A stretch of 64,000 nucleotides of DNA from Labedella phragmitis (GCF_004078635.1 NZ_RZNB01000003.1:310001-374000); one strand, 5' to 3'. Positions 26,555 through 35,034 are shown, counted from the stretch's first letter. Made by a program: numbers and translations. Notes: a model not told the origin generated them from the letters alone.

Positions 26555-26600
26555 TGATTTGGGGATGGTGCACGTAGTTGCGCGCACCATCCCCGAATCA
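26555..26600. terminator. Long hairpin between the mannosidase gene and pnuC
   Basis: Arms GATTTGGGGATGGTGC (26556-26571) and GCACCATCCCCGAATC (26584-26599), extended by T26555/A26600: 17 bp with one T/G wobble and a 12-nt loop. No U-tract follows. It may end the mannosidase mRNA or be a mobile palindrome. Confidence 0.55.
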
Positions 26601-26640
26601 CTGGGGGAAGGGTTCGAGCGGGTGGCGCGTTAGGGGCGGC

Positions 26641-27324
26641 GTGGAGTTCTTACTGTGGCTGTTCGACGCGCACCTGCGCATCGGTGATCAGACGATCCTG
26701 TGGCGCGAGGTCCTCGGCAACGTCTTCGGACTGCTGAGCGCGCTCGGCGGGATGCGCCGCAAGGTCTGGGCGTGGCCTGTCGGCATCGTCGGCAACGTCC
26801 TCCTCCTCACCGTGTTCCTCGGCGCCGTCTTCAACACGCCGAATCCCGTCAATCTGCTCGGCCAGGCCGGCCGGCAGATCATGTTCATCGCCGTGTCCGT
26901 CTACGGCTGGTACCGCTGGCGCACCGCGAGCCGCGACGGCGGCACCGCCGTCGAACCGCGATGGGCGGGTTGGCGGAACCGCGTGTTCCTGCTCGTCGCA
27001 CTCGTGGGCGGAACGGCGATCCTCACGCCGGTGTTCCGCGCGCTCGGTTCGTACGAGCCCGTCTGGGCGGACGCCTGGATCTTCGTCGGCTCGCTGCTCG
27101 CGACCTACGGGATGGCGAAGGGCTGGGTCGAGTTCTGGCTCATCTGGGTCGCCGTCGACCTCGTCGGCGTCCCCCTGCTGTTCGGCGCCGGCTACTACGC
27201 GTCCGGCTTCATGTACGTGTTCTACGGCGCCTTCACGCTCTTCGGCTTCGTCGTCTGGGCCCGATCGCGCCGCCGGAAGCCGAGCGTCGAGACGCTCTTC
27301 CCGGACCCGACACTCCAGAACTGA
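26641..27324 (+). CDS. pnuC: Nicotinamide riboside transporter, PnuC family
   Basis: A 227-residue membrane protein with seven hydrophobic helices. Family marks: KVWAWPVGIVGNVLLLTVF in the second helix, YGWYRW in the third, and AKGWVEFWLIWVAVDLVGVPL near the C-terminus. It imports nicotinamide riboside (or a related vitamin; PnuT/PnuX-type relatives carry thiamine or riboflavin) by facilitated diffusion. GTG 26641 starts right after a GC-rich TTAGGGGCGGC stretch; the upstream extension of 21 codons contains half of the palindrome and is not membrane-like, so it was rejected. Stands alone, 93 bp after the mannosidase. Confidence 0.86.
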   Translation: MEFLLWLFDAHLRIGDQTILWREVLGNVFGLLSALGGMRRKVWAWPVGIVGNVLLLTVFLGAVFNTPNPVNLLGQAGRQIMFIAVSVYGWYRWRTASRDGGTAVEPRWAGWRNRVFLLVALVGGTAILTPVFRALGSYEPVWADAWIFVGSLLATYGMAKGWVEFWLIWVAVDLVGVPLLFGAGYYASGFMYVFYGAFTLFGFVVWARSRRRKPSVETLFPDPTLQN

Positions 27325-27355
27325 CCGCACCCTCCGATCCGAGTCGCGGAGTCGC

Positions 27356-28042
27356 TCAGTTCTCGGGTGCCGGTTGCAACGTCGACAGCCAGAACTCGGT
27401 GCGTGCGACGTGCGAGGCGGCCGCAGCCGTCGCTGCCGCGGGGTCGCGCCGAGCGATCGCCTCGACGATCGCGCGGTGACCCTCGTCGCTCGTGCGTTTG
27501 ACGGGCGCCGACGGGTCGGAGTCGAAGATCTTGTAGTGCCGGCCCCGCGACCGGAAGACCGCGATGAGGGAGGTCACGGTCGGGTTCCCGGCAGCCTCGG
27601 AGATCGCCTCGTGGAACTCGTCGTCGAGTTCGGCGACGTCCGAGACGTCGCCGCTCGCCTCCATCCGGTCGCACAGCGCGGTGAGGCGTTCGACGAGACC
27701 CTCCGGCGCGCGCGCCGCGGCCTGGGCCGCCGCATTCCCCTCCAGCACGCGACGGATCTCGAAGAGCTGCAGGAGCCCGTCGAGCGGGAGCAGGTCCACC
27801 GTGAGGGAGAAACCGCGCACGACGTCGGCCGGATCGAGGCGCGAGACGTAGGTGCCGGAGCCGTGCCTCACCTCGATGACCCCGAGTGTGTCGAGCACGC
27901 GCACGGCCTCACGGAGCGAACTCCGCGACACGTCGAGACGACTGCAGAGGTCCGCTTCCGGAGGGAATCGTTGCCCCGGTCCGAGCTCGCCGGAGGAGAT
28001 CATCTGGCGGAGCCCGTCGAGGGCCGTCTTCATCACCGTCAT
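27356..28042 (-). CDS. GntR-family regulator, FCD/FadR subgroup
   Basis: A 228-residue regulator. The winged helix holds LGPGQRFPPEADLCSRLDVSRSSLREAVRVLDTLGVIEVRHGSGTYV (in full about residues 21-67; key GntR marks P-x-E, SRSSLREA, GSGTYV). The helical FCD domain follows with metal-ligand type residues in DDEFHEAI and GHRAIVEAI. ATG 28042 has AAAGGT upstream and was preferred to a longer reading. Divergent to the PLP-enzyme/importer operon; two CATCTGATG palindromes in the gap are candidate operators. Confidence 0.88.
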   Translation of the reverse strand: MTVMKTALDGLRQMISSGELGPGQRFPPEADLCSRLDVSRSSLREAVRVLDTLGVIEVRHGSGTYVSRLDPADVVRGFSLTVDLLPLDGLLQLFEIRRVLEGNAAAQAAARAPEGLVERLTALCDRMEASGDVSDVAELDDEFHEAISEAAGNPTVTSLIAVFRSRGRHYKIFDSDPSAPVKRTSDEGHRAIVEAIARRDPAAATAAAASHVARTEFWLSTLQPAPEN

Positions 28043-28093
28043 GGGCGACCTTTCGTGTGACTCACATCGTAAAGGCAGTCGAGTCCACACGAC

Positions 28094-28104
28094 TCATCTG
28101 ATGA
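28094..28104. promoter_or_regulatory. Candidate GntR operator 1 (TCATCTGATGA)
   Basis: Perfect 11-bp palindrome, 52 bp upstream of the regulator start. The 12-mer CATCTGATGACT (28095-28106) recurs at 28211. Confidence 0.45.
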
Positions 28105-28155
28105 CTCGCCGCCCGCTCCAACGACCCGGGACGTGAGCATTCGAGAAATCCATTG

Positions 28156-28184
28156 TTTACAACACCGGCCGTCCTCACTACCGT
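28156..28184 (+). promoter_or_regulatory. Promoter of the PLP-enzyme/importer operon
   Basis: TTTACA (28156-28161) and TACCGT (28179-28184), 17-bp spacer. The -35 is part of TTGT-TT-ACAA (28153-28162), a short palindrome of the FadR/GntR kind. Lies between the two CATCTGATG elements. Confidence 0.45.
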
Positions 28185-28210
28185 ATCCGTAAGCTCAATC
28201 GGGCCCAAGA

Positions 28211-28222
28211 CATCTGATGACT
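28211..28222. promoter_or_regulatory. Candidate GntR operator 2 (CATCTGATGACT)
   Basis: Exact 12-bp copy of the element at 28095-28106, here in the leader of the operon 19 bp before ATG 28241; its core CATCTGATG is palindromic. Confidence 0.45.
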
Positions 28223-28240
28223 TTCCGGGAAGGCTCATCC

Positions 28241-29539
28241 ATGCCCCTCGCGCTCGACCACCCACCTGCCCCCGCCGCCGTCCTGTCCCATGACGGTCGA
28301 CCGGCCCGCGACTCGTGGAGCCTGACGCGCGACGTGATCCACCTGAACCACGGCTCCTACGGCGCCGTGCCGACGGCGACGATCGAGCACCACCTCTCGC
28401 TCCTGACGCTCATGAACTCCGGACCGGGCGCATGGTTCTCCACGGCTCCGATCCGCGTCGGCGAGGCGCGCGAACGCATCGCCGCCTTCCTCGCCACCCC
28501 CGCCGAGCTGACTGCCGTCGTGCCGAACGCAAGCGCGGGAGTGACCGTCGTCCTCCAATCCCTCGCGCTCGAGCCCGGCGCCGAGATCGTGCTCACCGAT
28601 CACATCTACGGCGCCGTGCGCATGGCGGCCGAGCGTGCCGTCCGTCGCGTCGGCGGAACGATCGCAACCGTACCGATCGACCTCGACGCGAGCGACGACG
28701 ACGTCGTGGGCGCGATCGCCGACGCCACCACCGACCGCACGGCGCTCGTCATCGTCGACCAGATCGCTTCGGCGACGGCCCGTGTCTTCCCCGTCGCCGC
28801 GATCGCCGCGCGGCTCGACCGCCTCGGCGTCCCCCTCCTCGTCGACGCCGCTCACGCCCCCGCCCTCTACGAGCGCCCGGCCGACGGTATCGACGCCGAC
28901 TACTGGGTCGGCAACCTGCACAAGTGGGCGTGCGCCCCGTCGGGGACGGCCGCACTCGTCGTCTCGCCCCGCGTCGCCGATACGGACGCGCTCTTCCCCC
29001 TCATCGATTCGTGGGGAGCGCCCGACCCGTTCCCGCGGCGCTTCGACACGCAAGGCACGGTCGACCTGACCGCGATCCTCGCGGCGCCGCACGCACTGCG
29101 GACGATCGAGGACCTCTTCGGCTGGGACACGATGCGCGCGTACGTCTCCGCGCTGTCGTCGCACGCCGAGGCCGCCGTCGTCTCGGCCCTGGAGGAGGCG
29201 ACCGGCCTCGCCGCCCACGTCGAGGTGCCCGTGCACGCTCCAGCGCTCCGGCTCGTCGAACTCCCGCCGGGTCTCGTGCGCACTCCCGACGACGCCCACG
29301 TGCTGCACCGCGCTCTCGCCCGCCTCGGCTTCCAGACGGCGACGACGTCATGGCGCGGCCGCGGCTTCCTCCGGTTGTCCGCCCACCTCTACAACACGGC
29401 GGACGATTACGCGCGCTTCGTCGAGTCGGGCGTCCCCGCACTCGCCGCTCTGCACGCCGCGCGTTCCGCCGATCCCGACGCCGCGTTCGTCGGCGTCGCC
29501 GCCCGCGTCGTCCCCGACGCGTCGCCCCTCACGGCCTGA
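28241..29539 (+). CDS. Class V aminotransferase-fold PLP enzyme (isopenicillin-N-epimerase-like)
   Basis: A 432-residue fold-type I PLP enzyme. HLNHGSYGAVP near the N-terminus is the mark of the isopenicillin N epimerase/EgtE-like group; the Schiff-base Lys is in GNLHKWACAPSG and the cofactor Asp in VDAAHAPAL. Such enzymes act as epimerases, C-S lyases or desulfurases. GGGAAGG 7 nt before ATG 28241 fixes the start over ATG 28217. It leads a CUT1 importer operon, so it may act on an imported amino-sugar or sugar-amino acid conjugate; that is inference. Confidence 0.84.
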   Translation: MPLALDHPPAPAAVLSHDGRPARDSWSLTRDVIHLNHGSYGAVPTATIEHHLSLLTLMNSGPGAWFSTAPIRVGEARERIAAFLATPAELTAVVPNASAGVTVVLQSLALEPGAEIVLTDHIYGAVRMAAERAVRRVGGTIATVPIDLDASDDDVVGAIADATTDRTALVIVDQIASATARVFPVAAIAARLDRLGVPLLVDAAHAPALYERPADGIDADYWVGNLHKWACAPSGTAALVVSPRVADTDALFPLIDSWGAPDPFPRRFDTQGTVDLTAILAAPHALRTIEDLFGWDTMRAYVSALSSHAEAAVVSALEEATGLAAHVEVPVHAPALRLVELPPGLVRTPDDAHVLHRALARLGFQTATTSWRGRGFLRLSAHLYNTADDYARFVESGVPALAALHAARSADPDAAFVGVAARVVPDASPLTA

Positions 29540-29614
29540 CCCCGCACCTCTCTCCCGCGCAGCACCCCTGATCGCACCACTCCCACCGCACTCTCGACAG
29601 CACGGAGGAAACAC

Positions 29615-30916
29615 ATGAAACACCGCACCCCGGCGTTCGTGGCCATGATCGCGGCCGGCGCCCTCGCCCTCACCGGGTGTTCGGGCTCGAGCGGCGACGA
29701 CGGCTCCGACGTCTCGCTGCAGATGGTCGAAACACTCACCAACCCCGCCCGGCAGAAGATCCTCAAGGAACTCATCGCGGGCTTCGAGGAGGAGAACCCG
29801 GGCGTCACCGTCGAACTCGTGTCCCCTCCCAACGAGCAGGCCCTCTCGACGCTCCAGCAGATGCTGCAGGCGGGGAACGGCGTCGACGTGCTCGAGGTCC
29901 AGGACTCGACGGTCGGTCCCTTCACCGCGAACGACTGGCTCTACGACATGAACTCCGACCTCGCCGATTGGGACGGCTGGGACGCCCTCACCGAGAATGC
30001 CAAGTCGTTCGCGAACGAGGAAGGGCCGACCTACCTCGTCCCCTACGGCTTCTACGGGTTGAGCCTCTTCTACCGGACCGACCTCATCGAGGAGGCAGGA
30101 TTCGATGAACCTCCGCACAGCTGGGAGGACATGATCGAGATGGCGGAAGCCATCAACGACCCGTCCGCCAACCAGTACGGCTACGCATTCCGCGGCGGCA
30201 CCAACGGCGCTTCGAACGCAGCGGCCATCATCACCGCGTACGCCGCCGACGAGATCGACCCGGAGAACGCCTTCCTCCTGCCCGACGGTTCCACCGTCTT
30301 CGCGACGCCCGAGGCGGAAGAGGCGATGACCGACTACCTCGACCTCTTCACCAACGGCTCGCCGCCCTCGTCCATCGCGTGGGGCTACCCCGAGATGGTC
30401 CAGGGCTTCGCGTCCGGATCGACCGCGTTCCTGCTCCAGGACCCCGAGGTCATCGCGACGATCCGAGACGACTCGACGCTCGAGGAGGACCAGTGGAGCA
30501 CGACCCCGCTCCTCGTCGGTCCCTCCGGCAAGGCCGCCCAGCCGCTCGCCTCGGCGGGTTGGGGTGTCGCGGAGAGCAGCGAGCACAAGGAGGAGGCCGT
30601 CGCGCTCGTCGAGTACCTCTCGTCGGGAGACGCGCCCCTCACCTTCGCGAAGGGTAACTCGCTCGTTCCGATCGTGACGGCCGCGCAGGACGACCCCTAC
30701 TTCGCCGAGGGTCCCTGGGCCACGTACGTCTCGATGAACACCGACCCGGACACCTACATGAACGTCGTGCAGCCGCGCGCGGTCGAGTGGTGGACCGAGT
30801 GGGAGAAGAAGGCCGACCGCGAGCTGCAGTCGATGCTGCTCGGCGAGTCCACCCCGGAGGACGTCCTCGCCGGGTGGGACGAGTACTGGTCGGAGAAGTA
30901 CGCGTCGGAGAAGTGA
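29615..30916 (+). CDS. ABC transporter substrate-binding lipoprotein (CUT1)
   Basis: A 433-residue lipoprotein with lipobox LTGC and Cys22, then a MalE-like bilobed domain (VPYGFYGLSLFYRTDLIEEAG is the hinge-proximal segment common to the family). GGAGGAAAC precedes ATG 29615. It shares only general similarity with the binding protein of the mannoside operon, so the two importers carry different cargo. The neighbouring PLP enzyme suggests a nitrogen-containing sugar. Confidence 0.9.
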   Translation: MKHRTPAFVAMIAAGALALTGCSGSSGDDGSDVSLQMVETLTNPARQKILKELIAGFEEENPGVTVELVSPPNEQALSTLQQMLQAGNGVDVLEVQDSTVGPFTANDWLYDMNSDLADWDGWDALTENAKSFANEEGPTYLVPYGFYGLSLFYRTDLIEEAGFDEPPHSWEDMIEMAEAINDPSANQYGYAFRGGTNGASNAAAIITAYAADEIDPENAFLLPDGSTVFATPEAEEAMTDYLDLFTNGSPPSSIAWGYPEMVQGFASGSTAFLLQDPEVIATIRDDSTLEEDQWSTTPLLVGPSGKAAQPLASAGWGVAESSEHKEEAVALVEYLSSGDAPLTFAKGNSLVPIVTAAQDDPYFAEGPWATYVSMNTDPDTYMNVVQPRAVEWWTEWEKKADRELQSMLLGESTPEDVLAGWDEYWSEKYASEK

Positions 30917-30920
30917 CGCC

Positions 30921-31892
30921 GTGACGACCACCCTTCCGGAGCGGCAGGCCACACCGCCCGCCGCTCCGGCGGGCGGGCCCTCGCGGCCCCCCGCCTCCCG
31001 CCGCCGCGCGTTCACCCGGCGTCGCGCCCTCACGATCGCGGCGTTCCTCGCGCCCGCCTTCGTCGTCGTCGCCGTCTTCACCTACTACCCGATGCTCTCG
31101 GGCAGCCTCGGCGCTTTCCGCACGTGGACGATCTACAACGTCGCCGAGCAGCCGTGGACGGGACTCGACAACTTCCGGGGCGTCCTCACCGACCCCCTCT
31201 TCTACGGCACGGTCGGGAACACCATCGTGTGGGTGATCGGGTCGATCGTTCCCCAGTTCGTCATCGGTTTCGCGCTCGCTCTCTGGATGCGCAGGAAGTT
31301 CCGCTTCCGCGGCATCTACCAGGCGCTCGTGTTCTTCCCGTGGGCCGTGTCGGGCTTCCTCATCGGCGTCCTGTTCCGCTGGATGTTCAACAGCGAGTTC
31401 GGCGTCATCAACGACCTCCTCATGCGGAGCGGCATCGTCGACTCGCCGCTCCCCTGGCTCGCGACCCCGGCGCTCGCGATGCCCGCGGTCATCATCGCGA
31501 ACGTCTGGTACGGCGTGACGTTCTTCGCGATCATGATCCTCGCCGCCCTGCAATCGGTGCCCGACGAGCTCTACGAGGCCTCGGCGCTCGACGGCGCCGG
31601 GAAGCTGCGTTCCTTCTGGCATGTCACCGTTCCGTACATCCGCACGACCCTCGCCCTCACGGTGCTGCTGCGGACCATCTGGATCTTCAACTTCCCCGAC
31701 CTCATTTTCGGGATGACCGGTGGCGGCCCGGGAGGCCGCACCCACATCGTCACGAGCTACATGATCTCGATCACCCAGCAGGGCGAATACGGGCGCGCGA
31801 GCGCGCTCGGGCTCATCGTCATGCTCGTGCTCGCGATCTTCGCCGTGTTCTACCTGCTCGCGACGCGAGAGAAGAAGGAGGCGTACCGATGA
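30921..31892 (+). CDS. ABC transporter permease (MalF-like)
   Basis: A 323-residue permease with six helices and the ATPase-docking loop ELYEASALDGAGKLRSFWHV. The first 35 residues are cytoplasmic and Arg/Pro-rich. GTG 30921 is 4 nt after the binding-protein stop. Forms a heterodimer with the next gene product. Confidence 0.9.
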   Translation: MTTTLPERQATPPAAPAGGPSRPPASRRRAFTRRRALTIAAFLAPAFVVVAVFTYYPMLSGSLGAFRTWTIYNVAEQPWTGLDNFRGVLTDPLFYGTVGNTIVWVIGSIVPQFVIGFALALWMRRKFRFRGIYQALVFFPWAVSGFLIGVLFRWMFNSEFGVINDLLMRSGIVDSPLPWLATPALAMPAVIIANVWYGVTFFAIMILAALQSVPDELYEASALDGAGKLRSFWHVTVPYIRTTLALTVLLRTIWIFNFPDLIFGMTGGGPGGRTHIVTSYMISITQQGEYGRASALGLIVMLVLAIFAVFYLLATREKKEAYR

Positions 31893-32725
31893 TCACGACG
31901 CAATCGCGCGTGGGCAAGACGGTCCGGATCGTCGCCCTCGGCATCTGGCTCATCATCACGCTGTTCCCCCTCTACTGGATCGTCGTCACGGCCGTGAAGC
32001 CGCGTCGCGACATCTACGCGTTCCCGGTCGAGTACTGGCCGCAGACGTTCTCGCTCGAGAACTTCGTCAACCTCTTCGCGGTGTCGAACTTCGGCACGTA
32101 CCTGACGAACAGCATCATCGTCTCGGTCGTCGCCGCGACGCTCGTGACGCTCATCTCGCTGTTGTCCGGGTACGTCATCGCGCGCTTCGAGTTCCACGCG
32201 AAGAGCGCCGTGCTCATGGCGTTCCTCGTCACCCAGATGATCCCGGGCTTCATCGCGCTCGGTCCGCTCTACCAGCTCATGGTCGACCTCGGTCTCGTGA
32301 ACGACCGCACCGGACTCGTGCTCGTCTACATCGCGATGTGCATCCCCTTCTCGACGATCATGCTGCGGGGGTTCTTCGAGAACGTCCCCGACGCGCTCGA
32401 GGAGGCCGCGATGATCGACGGCTGCAGCCGTCTGGGCGCGCTCTTCCGCGTGCTCGTGCCGATCATGACCCCCGGGATCGTGGCCGCGTTCATCTTCAAC
32501 TTCGTGAGCTGCTGGAACGAACTGTTCCTGTCCGTGACGCTCATGACGTCCGACGCCAACAAGACGGTGCCCACGGCGCTCAACGGCTTCATCACGAGTT
32601 ACAACATCGACTGGGGATCGATGTCGGCTGCCGCGGTCCTCACGATCATCCCGACCATGGTGCTGTTCGCCTTCGCGAGCAAGTACATCGTGCAGGGCCT
32701 GACCTCGGGAGCGGTCAAGGGCTGA
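31889..32725 (+). CDS. ABC transporter permease (MalG-like)
   Basis: A 278-residue permease with six helices and the EAA loop ALEEAAMIDGCSRLGALFRV; C-terminal VQGLTSGAVKG is typical. ATG 31889 overlaps the upstream stop by 4 bp (ATGA). No ATPase gene follows; the operon ends here, 14 bp before a GC-rich hairpin. Confidence 0.9.
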   Translation: MITTQSRVGKTVRIVALGIWLIITLFPLYWIVVTAVKPRRDIYAFPVEYWPQTFSLENFVNLFAVSNFGTYLTNSIIVSVVAATLVTLISLLSGYVIARFEFHAKSAVLMAFLVTQMIPGFIALGPLYQLMVDLGLVNDRTGLVLVYIAMCIPFSTIMLRGFFENVPDALEEAAMIDGCSRLGALFRVLVPIMTPGIVAAFIFNFVSCWNELFLSVTLMTSDANKTVPTALNGFITSYNIDWGSMSAAAVLTIIPTMVLFAFASKYIVQGLTSGAVKG

Positions 32726-32738
32726 CGCCGACCGGATT

Positions 32739-32780
32739 CCGCCTCGGGGACGATGCCGTCGGTACGCGCGACCGAGGCGG
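32739..32780. terminator. Hairpin after the second importer operon
   Basis: CCGCCTCGG (32739-32747) pairs with CCGAGGCGG (32772-32780) over a 24-nt loop. No U-tract. Likely 3' end of the importer mRNA. Confidence 0.4.
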
Positions 32781-32798
32781 GACGATCGTCTCCGCTCG

Positions 32799-32804
32799 TA
32801 GCGT
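32799..32804 (+). promoter_or_regulatory. -10 box TAGCGT, leaderless start of PBP4-like gene
   Basis: TAGCGT then CGGAGG (6 nt) and GTG 32811. The CGGAGG could also act as a Shine-Dalgarno but is too close to the start for one. Confidence 0.5.
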
Positions 32805-32810
32805 CGGAGG

Positions 32811-34214
32811 GTGAGCAAAAGACGCAGGCCGTGGGAAGCCGATAAGACCGGGGGACGGCGCCGGGCGCGGCGGGCGACGGCCGTGGTGGCAGGACTCGCC
32901 GTCCTCGCCGGAGCGGGAGTGAGCGCCGCCGCCGCGACGGGCTGGACGCCGTTCGGTCGGGGATCCGGGTCCGTCACGGCCGCCCCGTTGGAACTCTTCG
33001 GGATGCCGGCGGAGGACTGCCGCATCGATGCGGCTCTCGACGGCTGGGCGTCCGGGACGCTGCACCTCGACGCCCGTGACGTCGAGGACGGCGAGCAGCT
33101 CATCGGCATCCGGAGCGACGACGCCGCGGCCACGGGCAGCACGATGAAGCTCCTCACGGCGGCTGCCGCCGTGACGACGCTCGGTCCCGGCGCGACGATC
33201 GAGACGCACGTCGTCGAGGGCGAGAGCGCCGACACCGTCGTGCTCGTGGGAGGCGGGGACCCGACGCTCAGTCGGCTTCCGAGCGGGCAGGAATCCGTCT
33301 ACCCTGGCGCGCCCCACCTCGACGACCTCGCGCGGCAGGTGCTCGACGCACGGTCTCGCGATCCACGACTCGCGGACACGCCGATCCGGCACCTCGAGGT
33401 CGACGCGAGTCTCTTCTCGGGGCCGGCGTGGGAGCCGGGCTGGCCGGAGTCTGCGCGCACATCGGGATCGGTGTCGAATATCACGGCCGTCATGGTCGAC
33501 GGCGATCGGGACGATCCCACCGTGGCGTACTCACCGCGGAGCGGTTCGGCGGTTCAGAGGGCGGCGACGGCGTTCGCCGCGGAGCTCGGGGCCGAGGTCG
33601 TCGTCGGCGACCTCGTCGCAGCCCCGCCGGACGCCGAGGAGTTGGGCGCCGTGCGCTCGGCCCCCGTGCGTGATCTGGTCCGGCACCTGCTGACGAACTC
33701 GGACAACACCCTCGCGGAGGCGCTCGCGAGACTCGTCGCGATCGAGCGGGGAGTCGGGAGCGACTTCGCCGCCGTGCAGACCGGGACGACGGGGGCGCTC
33801 GCCGAGCTCGGTCTCGACGTCGAGGGGCTGCGGCTCGCGGACGGCTCGGGGCTGAGCCGTGACGACGCCGTCCCCGCGGCGTTCCTCACGCGGCTCCTCG
33901 TCGAAGTGGCCCGCCACACCGATGGTCTCGCCGTCGTCGACGACGGGCTCGCCGTCGCCGGGCGATCCGGCACCCTCGCGGAGGACGGCCGCTTCTCGGC
34001 GCAGAACGCGGATGCCGCCGGCCGGATCCGGGCGAAGTCGGGAACCCTGAGCGACATGTCGGGACTCGCGGGCCTCACGAACGCCGCGGACGGCACGACC
34101 GTCGCCTTCACGATCTGGGCAGAGGACACTCCCCCGGGAGCCGCGGCGACCGACGCGCGCGCCGCCGTCGACGCGCTCGCCGCTGAGGTCTCCCGCTGCG
34201 GCGCCGCCCTCTGA
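32811..34214 (+). CDS. dacB: D-alanyl-D-alanine carboxypeptidase/endopeptidase (PBP4/DacB type)
   Basis: A 467-residue penicillin-binding protein of the S13 family. A basic N-terminal tail and a hydrophobic segment (VVAGLAVLAGAGVSAAAA) export or anchor it. Active-site motifs: S110-T-M-K113 (SxxK), SDN in LLTNSDNTLAEAL (SxN), and KSG in RAKSGTLSDM (KTG box). It trims peptidoglycan stem peptides or crosslinks at the cell envelope. Length is normal for the family. Followed by a degenerate inverted repeat and a convergent response-regulator gene. Confidence 0.9.
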   Translation: MSKRRRPWEADKTGGRRRARRATAVVAGLAVLAGAGVSAAAATGWTPFGRGSGSVTAAPLELFGMPAEDCRIDAALDGWASGTLHLDARDVEDGEQLIGIRSDDAAATGSTMKLLTAAAAVTTLGPGATIETHVVEGESADTVVLVGGGDPTLSRLPSGQESVYPGAPHLDDLARQVLDARSRDPRLADTPIRHLEVDASLFSGPAWEPGWPESARTSGSVSNITAVMVDGDRDDPTVAYSPRSGSAVQRAATAFAAELGAEVVVGDLVAAPPDAEELGAVRSAPVRDLVRHLLTNSDNTLAEALARLVAIERGVGSDFAAVQTGTTGALAELGLDVEGLRLADGSGLSRDDAVPAAFLTRLLVEVARHTDGLAVVDDGLAVAGRSGTLAEDGRFSAQNADAAGRIRAKSGTLSDMSGLAGLTNAADGTTVAFTIWAEDTPPGAAATDARAAVDALAAEVSRCGAAL

Positions 34215-34286
34215 CCCGGCCGCCGCTCTTCGATCCTCGGGCCCTCGAAGGAACGCGACCCGTCACTCCGCGCCCGGCCTCCCCAC

Positions 34287-34355
34287 CGTCCCTGAGCCCG
34301 TCGACGGGGACCACGACCCGAGGCTCCGGCACCCCGTTTCGACAGCTCGGTGACC
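34287..34355. repeat. REP-like imperfect inverted repeat
   Basis: CGTCCCTGAGCCCGTCGAC (from 34287) faces a similar copy on the other strand, GGTCACCGAGCTGTCGAAAC (34355-34336). Both resemble the CCTGAGCC-TGTCGAAGG palindromes scattered in Micrococcales genomes. A looser partial copy (GGTCCCTGAGG) follows the ROK gene near 19949. Confidence 0.5.
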
Positions 34356-34383
34356 AGCGGGGGGCGGGCGGCGCAGCCGACGC

Positions 34384-35034
34384 TCAGTCGACGAGGCGGT
34401 GGTCGTGCGCGAACACGACGATCTGCACGCGGTCGCGGAGCGCGAGCTTCGCGAGGATGCTGCTGACCTGCGTCTTCACCGTCGACTCGCTCACGAACTC
34501 GCGTTCGGCGATCTCCGCGTTCGACAACCCGCGGGCGACGAGACGGAACACCGCTTGCTCCCGCGCGCTGAGCTCCCGGAAGGCTGGAGGAGGCGGAGCG
34601 GGCGGCGCCGCGAGGACATCGCTCGCGAACAGCTCACCGAGCTCGTCGGCCGCGAGAACCGTGCTCCCGGCGTGCACCGCGCGGATCGCCGCGGCCAGGA
34701 ACGCGGGCGTCGCATCCTTGAGGACGAAGCCGCTCGCCCCGTGCCTGATCGCCGTCGCCGCCGCGCGATCGAGCGCGAACGTCGTGAGCACGATGACGCG
34801 CGGAAGCGCCGAGCGGGAGCCGTCGAAGAGGGCGCGCACCGTCTCCACGCCGTCCATGACCGGCATGCGGATGTCCAACAGGACCACGTCCGGCCGCACC
34901 TCGTCGATGAGCGCGATGGCCTCGCGGCCGTCGCCGGCCTCGCCGACGACCTCCATGTCCGCCTGAGCGTCGAGCGCCACACGGACGCCGCCCCGGAAGA
35001 GCTCCTGGTCGTCGACGAGAACGATGCGGATCAC
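34384..35034 (-). CDS. LuxR/NarL-type response regulator
   Basis: A 216-residue regulator. Receiver domain: acidic pair DD at 8-9, phospho-acceptor Asp54 in VVLLDIRMP, Thr in VLTTFA and Lys in FVLKDA. The NarL-type helix-turn-helix follows (LSAREQAVFRLVARGLSNAEI and FVSESTVKTQVSSIL, about residues 150-190). GTG 35034 overlaps the kinase stop as GTGA, giving coupled expression with its partner kinase. Target genes are not evident. Confidence 0.9.
   Translation of the reverse strand: MIRIVLVDDQELFRGGVRVALDAQADMEVVGEAGDGREAIALIDEVRPDVVLLDIRMPVMDGVETVRALFDGSRSALPRVIVLTTFALDRAAATAIRHGASGFVLKDATPAFLAAAIRAVHAGSTVLAADELGELFASDVLAAPPAPPPPAFRELSAREQAVFRLVARGLSNAEIAEREFVSESTVKTQVSSILAKLALRDRVQIVVFAHDHRLVD

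Noticed and set aside
23258-26590. An 1110-codon open frame on - opposite the mannosidase gene
   Set aside because: Arg/Glu/Asp/Val-rich, low-complexity translation with no motif; it mirrors the codon bias of the GH38 gene, whose catalytic motifs are intact.
26578-26640. Longer PnuC reading from 26578
   Set aside because: The extra codons overlap the palindrome arm and are not membrane-like; GTG 26641 fits the family.
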